Positions 1-5,058 of a stretch of DNA of 6,815 nt are shown piece after piece. The position numbers were made by a program, and so were the translations under genes. Each line of letters begins with the position of its first letter. Position 1 is the first letter of the stretch. Under the pieces are notes generated by a model. It was given only the letters and a program-made list of their open reading frames with translations, had not been told where the DNA came from and ran no database searches. The DNA comes from Hyphomicrobiales bacterium (lineage in GTDB: Bacteria > Pseudomonadota > Alphaproteobacteria > Rhizobiales > CAYWUX01): positions 1 to 6,815 of the forward strand of contig JANQOC010000385.1 in the NCBI GenBank assembly GCA_028279265.1, read 5' to 3'.

Positions 1-228
1 GCTGCAGGCTTGCGAACAGCTTTTTTAGCTGCAGGCTTGCGGACAGCTTTTTTAGCTGCAGGCTTACGTACAGCTTTTTTAGCTGCAGGCTTGCGAACAG
101 CTTTTTTGGCTGCAGGCTTGCGTGCTGTGGTTTTCTTGGCTGCAGGCTTGCGTGCTGTGGTTTTCTTGGCTGCAGGCTTGCGTGCTGTTGTTTTCTTAGC
201 AGCAGGCTTGCGTGCTGCGGCAGTCTTC
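1..228 (-). repeat. In-frame tandem repeat inside the H1-like gene: 4 x 27 bp, 3 x 30 bp, 1 degenerate
   Basis: Reading the plus strand, units begin with GCTGCAGGCTTGCG. Copies at 1-27, 28-54, 55-81 and 82-108 are 27 bp; copies at 109-138, 139-168 and 169-198 are 30 bp; 199-228 is a degenerate eighth copy. Units within each block differ by only one to three bases, while the two blocks differ in their second half (ACAGCTTTTTT versus TGCTGTGGTTTTCTT). All lengths are multiples of three, so copy-number change keeps the frame. The array probably continues beyond the left edge. Confidence 0.95.
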
Positions 229-335
229 TTGACTGTCACAACTTTCTTAGCAGCTGTCCGAGCGCGAGGCTTGGCAGGTGCTTTCTTTTTGGCAGAGCGG
301 GTGCTCGCCTTAGCTTTGGGTTTTCTAGTCGTCAT
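1..335 (-). CDS. Histone H1-like Lys/Ala/Pro-rich repeat protein (N-terminal part, cut by window edge)
   Basis: The minus-strand frame opens with ATG at 335-333 (MTTRKPKAKAS...) and stays open for 111 codons to the window edge, so the C-terminus is missing. It is preceded by GGAG (complement of 344-347) eight bases before the start, a good ribosome binding site. The product is extremely basic: a non-repeated Lys/Arg/Ala/Pro head of about 35 residues, then tandem copies of a 10-residue unit (ARKPAAKKTT) followed by a 9-residue unit (VRKPAAKKA). There is no membrane segment, Cys or Trp. Composition and repeats match the bacterial histone H1-like / AlgP-like C-terminal-tail proteins, which bind DNA non-specifically and are thought to act in nucleoid organisation or global regulation. 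The function is inferred from composition only; low-complexity tails of this kind occur in otherwise unrelated proteins. It is divergent from the SUFU gene, separated by more than 1 kb. Confidence 0.88.
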   Translation of the reverse strand, partial: MTTRKPKAKASTRSAKKKAPAKPRARTAAKKVVTVKKTAAARKPAAKKTTARKPAAKKTTARKPAAKKTTARKPAAKKAVRKPAAKKAVRKPAAKKAVRKPAAKKAVRKPA

Positions 336-461
336 TTTCTTTTCTCCGAATGATCAAACTGCCCATTTTCAAGACCTCAGGCAGTTTAGGTTGTTACCTT
401 AAAATGTTTCCACATAGAACTAATGAACTTTACCCCGACTAACCACTTGCCTGACTTATCG

Positions 462-496
462 TGATTGCAACTTTATTTTGCCCTCAGTTGCAATCA
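462..496. repeat. Perfect 11-bp inverted repeat upstream of the H1-like gene
   Basis: TGATTGCAACT (462-472) and AGTTGCAATCA (486-496) are exact reverse complements separated by 13 bases. No T-run follows on either strand, so it does not look like an intrinsic terminator. It lies about 130-160 bases upstream of the minus-strand H1-like start, where an operator for a dimeric regulator could sit. Each arm contains the palindrome TTGCAA. The operator role is inference. Confidence 0.55.
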
Positions 497-775
497 AACC
501 CTCATCGGTCGGAACCATAAGTTAGGCTACCCACTTGGGGGATACTTTTTGTTGGCGATTACTCCACATTAATTTCCCGTCGAAGAAATTACTGAACTGA
601 ACCTCCAACAACTGATGTAAGGAAATAATCCCTACAAAACAATATGTCTATCATATTGATTAAAAAGGTATTGAAGTGTGTTCTGCTGACATCATTATCA
701 CATAACGCAAAAAACGTCGAACGACACTGTGCGGCAGACAAGTTTCAAGTTTGTTTTTTTCTCCTTTCGATACCA

Positions 776-812
776 TGCCTGACCGTTGAGTTTGTAATTC
801 AACGTTCAGGCA
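776..812. repeat. 14-bp inverted repeat with one mismatch (possible hairpin)
   Basis: TGCCTGACCGTTGA (776-789) pairs with TCAACGTTCAGGCA (799-812) with a single mismatch around a 9-base loop. It is the strongest hairpin of the long gap. Neither strand has a T-tract on the 3' side, so it is not a classical terminator. It could be an operator or part of an unannotated RNA. Confidence 0.55.
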
Positions 813-903
813 CGTGTATGTAAAACGTAATCATGTCGAAAATTATACATCTACGATGGGTTGTAAAACGTGGAACACGAATAAGTTGCGAAATGTTCCG
901 TTT

Positions 904-927
904 GAAATTGCAAACACATGCTGCAAA
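904..927 (+). repeat. Dispersed motif, copy 1 (GAAATTGCAAA-CAC-ATGCTGCAAA)
   Basis: Two blocks, GAAATTGCAAA (11 bases) and ATGCTGCAAA (10 bases), are separated by CAC. The same two blocks recur on the same strand at 6594-6615, separated by a single T. A further TTGCAA follows at 930-935. The copies lie in two different AT-rich non-coding stretches of the window. Function unknown; a protein-binding site shared by two promoters is one possibility. Confidence 0.5.
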
Positions 928-1494
928 CGTTGCAATGACATCAAATTGAATTACGAAATGCGATGTGCGCATCGACATTATTGAATTGAAAACACCGTTT
1001 TGAAGACAACAAGCCTAGAAGATGCGAACGGTACGTTCATTTCATGCAATTGATGGTTTACGGGTCAACAATGGGGAATAGTTTTGTGTCATGTGTCCGC
1101 ATTTACACCGACATCATGACCGCTCATTCGGAGTTTCGAATCACGCCAAAAATTTATCGTCATGAACAAAATTCCCATCGGTGTTGTCGCGCGTGTTGAC
1201 GAAAACGGGATTCAACTTCGGCAATCACTTTGTTCGTTCATTTTGTTCATACATTGTAAACACTTTCGATGCGGCAAAAGAAAAGTCGCAGAAAACCGAG
1301 AAATAGTTTTTCCGAAAAAACAAACTGACGCGCGATCATTTTGTTTGAACGCGCAGAATTGAAACTTATACCCAGGTTATCCCGACTCTTTCCAAGGCCA
1401 AATTGAATCGACTTGCAAATGTGTATCGTCAATGCAGAGTCGACGTCGTGCGCGGAATTCTGCACGCGCATTCACTTTTTAAATGGGGTGTTAC

Positions 1495-1500
1495 GGGGGG
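1495..1500 (+). promoter_or_regulatory. Ribosome binding site that decides the SUFU start
   Basis: A run of six G (1495-1500) lies six bases before the ATG at 1507. The upstream in-frame ATG at 1483 has only ATTCACTTTTTA before it, with no purine-rich site, so 1507 is preferred. The run is G-only rather than GGAGG, so the assignment is moderate. Confidence 0.5.
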
Positions 1501-1506
1501 CACGTC

Positions 1507-2259
1507 ATGTCAATCACAAGCAACTGGTATTTTCATTCCGGAAGTTCGCAAATGTTGAACATCGAGGACCATTCTGCGCCGGATTCATCGTTTGAATTCA
1601 CCGAAGATTGCGAAGAAATCCAGGGACATGTGGAACGGCATATCGGTCCGGTGAAAATGCTCTGCTATGAACAGGAACCGGACACGGTTCGAGTTGATAT
1701 TCTGATCGTTCCTGCAACTTCTGATCGAAATTTTCATTATCTCGTAACATCCGGAATGAGTTCCTTGCCGATGCTTGCCGATCCGCAGAACACAGAAGTC
1801 GAGTGTTGGCATTTTTCCGAATTGGTGATGGCCTTACCGGGAGACTGGCCGCTGTTTGATGTAAAAAAAATGCAAAATGAACGTTGGAATTTTCCAATTC
1901 GACATTTAAATTTTTTATCTAGAATGCCACATAAATACGACACTTGGCTGTCTGTCGGGCACTCAATTCCGAATTTCGAATCAAAAAAACGAATCACTTC
2001 CGATTGTGAAATGGATGGATTCATCATCGATTATCCGGTTTTAGGTGGTGAAAATTTCCGAAACTATGAGACTCGCGCGGGCAAAAAAATTCACTTTTGT
2101 GGTCTCTACCCGGTCTACAAAAAAGAAATGCAATACAAACTGCGTCACGGGTTCTCGGCACTGAGTGAAACTTTCAGAAAAAATAATCTGACGGAAATTT
2201 TTTATCCCAAACGACCGTGTCTCGTGCGCAATCCGGTCATGAGCTGGCTGCTGGGCTAA
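1507..2259 (+). CDS. Suppressor of fused (SUFU) domain protein
   Basis: This is a 250-residue soluble protein with no signal peptide or membrane segment. Its order of motifs is that of the SUFU family (Pfam PF05076): VDILIVPAT (63-71), the patch around LVTSGMSSLPM (79-89), WHFSELVMALPGDWPL (101-116), the signature LPHxYDTWL..GHSIPN-like block (here MPHKYDTWLSVGHSIPN, 140-156), GFIIDYPVL (171-179), and a C-terminal IHFCGLYPVYKKEMQYKL block (195-212). In animals SUFU restrains Gli factors. In bacteria the domain occurs as an immunity protein of polymorphic toxin systems and as a stand-alone protein of unknown role. No toxin or secretion gene is visible beside it, so an orphan immunity role is only inference. 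The gene is visibly more AT-rich than its downstream neighbours, with frequent AAA, TTT and AAT codons, which fits separate acquisition. An alternative start at 1483 would add eight residues. Confidence 0.9.
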   Translation: MSITSNWYFHSGSSQMLNIEDHSAPDSSFEFTEDCEEIQGHVERHIGPVKMLCYEQEPDTVRVDILIVPATSDRNFHYLVTSGMSSLPMLADPQNTEVECWHFSELVMALPGDWPLFDVKKMQNERWNFPIRHLNFLSRMPHKYDTWLSVGHSIPNFESKKRITSDCEMDGFIIDYPVLGGENFRNYETRAGKKIHFCGLYPVYKKEMQYKLRHGFSALSETFRKNNLTEIFYPKRPCLVRNPVMSWLLG

Positions 2260-2501
2260 GTGACAACTAAATTTTGCAATCAGACAAAAATTTCAGAACA
2301 GATTCACGCGATGTTCTTTTCGCGTCATGAAACCTTCAAGGCAAATCTGTAAACGGATCGTGCGTTAGGCGGGATCGTTTTCATTTGCACTTGCCATTTG
2401 CATTCAATCGCGCTTCTTGTTTTGCGATACTGTTTTCATATCCGATTTGCCAGACGCGCGAACAGGTCGAGTTGGAAACAAATGATTATCGAGGTCTACA
2501 C
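2260..2501 (+). other. Intergenic region before the aquaporin gene
   Basis: These 242 bases have no gene. Shortly after the SUFU stop there is a TTGCAA (2274-2279) and a weak 6-bp inverted repeat (ACGCGA 2306-2311 / TCGCGT 2320-2325, loop of 8) with no T-tract. The open frame continues upstream of the aquaporin start to 2385, but that extension does not resemble the family. A promoter for the aquaporin is expected here but no clear -35/-10 pair was identified. Confidence 0.4.
2491..2494 (+). promoter_or_regulatory. Ribosome binding site that decides the aquaporin start
   Basis: GAGG lies seven bases before the ATG at 2502. It selects MSLTRSLAAEALGT as the N-terminus over the ATG at 2385. This agrees with the family, in which the first transmembrane helix starts close to the N-terminus with an AEALGT-like motif. 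Confidence 0.6.
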
Positions 2502-3164
2502 ATGTCTCTGACGCGATCACTTGCTGCCGAAGCCCTGGGAACTTTGTTTCTGGTGACCACAGTCGTCGGTTCCGGAATCATGGGCGAAACACTCGCCGCG
2601 GGTAACACTGCCGTGGCCTTGCTCGCCAATGCCATCGCAACGGGCGTGATGCTTGTTGTATTGATCATGATGTTCGGCCCGATTTCTGGCGCGCATTTCA
2701 ATCCCGCCGTAACCGTGGCCATGATGTTTCGCGGAGACTGTGAAACCAAAACCGGCATGCTCTACATCGTCGTGCAGATTGTATTCGGAATATTGGGAAC
2801 GCTGCTCGCTCATCTCATGTTTGACCTGGAACTCGTGCAATGGGGAACCCATGCACGTACCGGCCTCGGTCAATGGGTCGGCGAAATCGTTGCGACGTTC
2901 GCACTCATATTTACGATCCTCGCCTGCCTGGCCCATCGTCCGGAAGCCGTGCCCTACGCTGTCGGCCTGGTTATCACCGGTGGCTACTGGTACACGTCGT
3001 CGACATCTTTCGCGAACCCGGCCGTGACAATCGCACGGCAATTCACCGACACTTTCGCGTCTATTCGACCGCAAGACGTTCCGGTTTTTGTGTTGATCCA
3101 GATTGTCATGGGGCTTGTGACCGTTTTGTTCGCCAACTGGATACTGCGGCGGACCAATGACTAG
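2502..3164 (+). CDS. AqpS-like MIP-family aquaporin / aquaglyceroporin
   Basis: This is a 220-residue inner-membrane channel with about six hydrophobic helices, starting with AEALGTLFLVTTVVGSGI (9-26). Both half-helix signature motifs of the major intrinsic protein family are present: GAHFNPAVT (NPA at 67-69) and SFANPAVTIAR (NPA at 172-174). The residue right after the second NPA is Val175, where classical water and glycerol channels carry the selectivity-filter Arg. This NPAV form, and the TDTFASIRPQDVP block after it (182-194), match the AqpS group known from rhizobial arsenic operons, which passes trivalent arsenite and similar uncharged solutes. No arsR, arsC or other ars gene is in the window, so the substrate is uncertain. 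Length is slightly short for the superfamily but normal for this group. It stands alone between gaps of 242 and 267 bases. Confidence 0.88.
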   Translation: MSLTRSLAAEALGTLFLVTTVVGSGIMGETLAAGNTAVALLANAIATGVMLVVLIMMFGPISGAHFNPAVTVAMMFRGDCETKTGMLYIVVQIVFGILGTLLAHLMFDLELVQWGTHARTGLGQWVGEIVATFALIFTILACLAHRPEAVPYAVGLVITGGYWYTSSTSFANPAVTIARQFTDTFASIRPQDVPVFVLIQIVMGLVTVLFANWILRRTND

Positions 3165-3241
3165 GTTCGACGGTCTTTAGGAGTTAACCGGCCCGCAGAA
3201 ATTCCCGGCGCCGATCTCCGCCCGTGCGGCTCGGAAAATCT

Positions 3242-3306
3242 CCGGTTCCGGTTTTTGTCACTTGACTTAATCCCCGCATCGGTCGCAACTTAAGAGACGG
3301 AACCGG
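3242..3306. repeat. Perfect 9-bp inverted repeat in the gap before mmsA
   Basis: CCGGTTCCG (3242-3250) and CGGAACCGG (3298-3306) are exact reverse complements 47 bases apart. A TTGACT (3262-3267) that could serve as a -35 element lies in the intervening sequence, although no good -10 follows at the right distance. The pair could form the base of a structured leader or flank a regulated promoter of mmsA. The wide spacing makes chance a real alternative. Confidence 0.35.
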
Positions 3307-3431
3307 GAAATGATGGCGGTTCCCAATAACGGCCCCATTAAAGGCCATGGAAGAAACATCGACCACCAGTCGGAATTCAATTCCAAGAGAAATCAGGGAG
3401 TGCAATCGATCCGTCGATCGCAGATCAAAAT

Positions 3432-4931
3432 ATGACATCAGAAATTGGTCACTATATTGGCGGCAAGCGCATTCAGGGAACGAGCGGCCGCTTCGGAGAT
3501 GTGTTCGATCCGAATACGGGTGAAGTACAGGCGAAAGTTTCGCTGGCGAGTACCGAGGAAGTGCGCCAGGCCGTGGCTAATGCGAAGAGTGCGCAACCGG
3601 CCTGGGCCGACCGCAATCCGCAACAACGGGCCCGTGTCTTTTTCAAGTTTCTGGAATTGATACAATCTGAGATGCATTCCCTCGCGGAATTATTGTCCCG
3701 GGAACATGGCAAGACCATTCCCGATTCAAAAGGGGATATTCAGCGCGGAATCGACGTCGCCGAATTTGCCTGCGGTATTCCGCATCTTTTGAAAGGAGAG
3801 TTTTCCGAGGGTGCCGGTCCGGGCATAGACATGTATTCGGTGCGCCAGCCACTGGGCGTTGTCGCCGGGATCACGCCATTTAACTTCCCGGCAATGATTC
3901 CGCTATGGAAATTTGCACCGGCGATCGCCTGCGGTAACGCCTTTATCCTGAAACCTTCGGAACGTGACCCTTCGGTTCCCATGCGCCTGGCGGAATTGAT
4001 GCGCGAAGCCGGATTGCCGGAAGGTATTCTGAATGTGGTCAATGGTGACAAAGAGGCTGTTGATGCCATTCTTGATGATCCGGACATCTCGGCCGTCGGA
4101 TTTGTCGGATCTTCGCCTATTGCCGAGTACATCTATTCGACATGTGCCCAGCACGGGAAGCGGGTCCAGTGTTTTGCCGGCGCTAAAAACCACATGATCG
4201 TTATGCCCGATGCCGACATGGATCAGGCCGTCGATGCCCTGATCGGTTCCGGATACGGTTCAGCAGGCGAGCGATGCATGGCCGTCTCAGTAGCGGTTCC
4301 CGTTGGCAAATCCACCGCGGACAATCTGGTTGAACGCCTCATTCCCAGAGTGGAATCCCTGAAAATCGGTCTTTCGACGGATGACTCCGCCGATTATGGT
4401 CCCCTGGTGACAGCCGCCCATCTGGAAAAGGTGAAAAACTATGTCGACCTCGGAGTCGAGGAAGGCGCCGACCTGGTTGTCGATGGCCGGGATTTTTCCA
4501 TGCAGGGCTATGAGAACGGCCATTTCATGGGTGGCTGCCTGTTCGACAATGTCAAGCGCGACATGCGCATCTACAAGGAAGAAATTTTTGGGCCGGTACT
4601 TTCCGTCGTCCGTGCCGAAAACTACGAAGAAGCCCTCGAATTGCCTTCCAGTCACGACTATGGAAACGGTGTCGCCATATTCACCCGCGACGGTGATGCG
4701 GCCCGGGATTTCGCTTCCCGCGTCAATGTCGGCATGGTCGGGGTCAATGTCCCCATACCGGTGCCCCTGGCCTATCACACATTTGGCGGCTGGAAACGAT
4801 CCGGTTTTGGTGATTTGAACCAGCACGGGCCGGATTCAATCCGATTCTATACGAAGACAAAGACCATAACGTCGCGCTGGCCTTCCGGAATCAAGGATGG
4901 GGCCTCGTTCATCATGCCGACCATGGATTAA
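3432..4931 (+). CDS. mmsA: Methylmalonate-semialdehyde dehydrogenase (CoA-acylating)
   Basis: This cytoplasmic aldehyde dehydrogenase oxidises and decarboxylates (S)-methylmalonate semialdehyde, or malonate semialdehyde, with NAD+ and CoA to propionyl-CoA or acetyl-CoA. It is the last step of valine and of some pyrimidine, beta-alanine and myo-inositol degradation. It has 499 residues, the normal family length. Visible motifs are the N-terminal GHYIGGK (6-12), TPFNFP (148-153), the cofactor-binding KPSE (174-177), the family-typical AKNH (251-254) in place of the general-base Glu region of ordinary ALDHs, GSAGERCMA with catalytic Cys282, EEIFGP (383-388), and the C-terminal HTFGGWKRSGFGD and TKTKTIT. 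Arg281 next to the Cys is the residue held to bind the substrate carboxylate. Position 249 is Ala where I recall FGGAK in relatives. The ATG is the only start in the frame after the stop at 3339-3341; no clear Shine-Dalgarno precedes it. No mmsB, acyl-CoA dehydrogenase or iol gene is adjacent. Confidence 0.95.
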   Translation: MTSEIGHYIGGKRIQGTSGRFGDVFDPNTGEVQAKVSLASTEEVRQAVANAKSAQPAWADRNPQQRARVFFKFLELIQSEMHSLAELLSREHGKTIPDSKGDIQRGIDVAEFACGIPHLLKGEFSEGAGPGIDMYSVRQPLGVVAGITPFNFPAMIPLWKFAPAIACGNAFILKPSERDPSVPMRLAELMREAGLPEGILNVVNGDKEAVDAILDDPDISAVGFVGSSPIAEYIYSTCAQHGKRVQCFAGAKNHMIVMPDADMDQAVDALIGSGYGSAGERCMAVSVAVPVGKSTADNLVERLIPRVESLKIGLSTDDSADYGPLVTAAHLEKVKNYVDLGVEEGADLVVDGRDFSMQGYENGHFMGGCLFDNVKRDMRIYKEEIFGPVLSVVRAENYEEALELPSSHDYGNGVAIFTRDGDAARDFASRVNVGMVGVNVPIPVPLAYHTFGGWKRSGFGDLNQHGPDSIRFYTKTKTITSRWPSGIKDGASFIMPTMD

Positions 4932-4949
4932 TCAATTGTTCACTTTTGA

Positions 4950-4977
4950 CCGGCACACCGCCAGCATCGTGTGCCGG
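4950..4977 (+). terminator. Hairpin after mmsA, probable terminator
   Basis: CCGGCACAC (4950-4958) pairs perfectly with GTGTGCCGG (4969-4977) around a 10-base loop, starting 19 bases after the mmsA stop. The stem is GC-rich and stable. The following sequence is only loosely T-rich (ATTGATCAATTATTAAT), so termination may be weak. Its position between mmsA and the next gene suggests that the two are not strongly co-transcribed. Confidence 0.5.
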
Positions 4978-5047
4978 CGATTGATCAATTATTAATAGCT
5001 CCGCATTAGCCTCGATCGTTGAATAATTTCGATTCGAGAGTGATGCC

Positions 5048-5052
5048 GGAGG
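5048..5052 (+). promoter_or_regulatory. Strong ribosome binding site of the SRPBCC-M50 gene
   Basis: GGAGG lies six bases before the ATG at 5059, the best Shine-Dalgarno sequence of the window. It fixes the start of the fusion protein. Confidence 0.75.
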
Positions 5053-5058
5053 TCGGAG

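Larger units (their letters stand above)
336..1506. other. Long AT-rich non-coding stretch between divergent genes
   Basis: About 1.17 kb lies between the start of the H1-like gene (minus) and the start of the SUFU gene (plus). Short open frames exist at 1162-1362 (plus, 66 aa) and 1247-1471 (minus, 74 aa), but they overlap each other, lack a convincing ribosome binding site and have no recognisable motif. The stretch must contain the promoters of both flanking genes, but no good sigma-70 pair was found. It contains several inverted and direct repeats (462-496, 776-812, 819-828/862-871, 904-927) and five TTGCAA hexamers. It may be regulatory, encode a small RNA, or be a decayed gene; nothing here decides between these. 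Confidence 0.6.

Noticed and set aside
1..228. Regular repeats as a CRISPR array
   Set aside because: The 27- and 30-bp units follow each other directly with no variable spacers, and they encode an in-frame protein repeat.
10..402. Plus-strand frame of 130 residues made of LRTAFLAAG-like repeats
   Set aside because: It is the antisense of the Lys/Ala/Pro repeat gene. The minus-strand reading has a good ribosome binding site and the typical H1-like composition; the plus-strand reading only reflects the repeat.
776..812. The 14-bp inverted repeat as an intrinsic terminator
   Set aside because: Neither strand has a T-tract after the stem, and no gene ends just before it.
1162..1362. 66-residue plus-strand frame as a small gene
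   Set aside because: No ribosome binding site precedes the ATG, no motif is recognisable, and it overlaps an equally unconvincing minus-strand frame (1247-1471).
1483..1506. ATG at 1483 as the SUFU start
   Set aside because: No ribosome binding site precedes it; the G-run before 1507 fits better, and the added residues do not resemble the family.
2306..2325. ACGCGA/TCGCGT hairpin as the SUFU terminator
   Set aside because: The stem is only 6 bp with an 8-base loop and no following T-run; too weak to call.
2385..2501. N-terminal extension of the aquaporin from ATG 2385
   Set aside because: The 39 added residues have no family counterpart, and GAGG before 2502 marks the normal start.
2517..3074. 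185-residue minus-strand frame
   Set aside because: It is antisense to the aquaporin gene, rich in His, Arg and Gly, and has no recognisable domain.
4287..4826. 179-residue minus-strand frame
   Set aside because: It is antisense to mmsA, whose plus-strand product is a full-length conserved enzyme; the minus-strand product resembles nothing.
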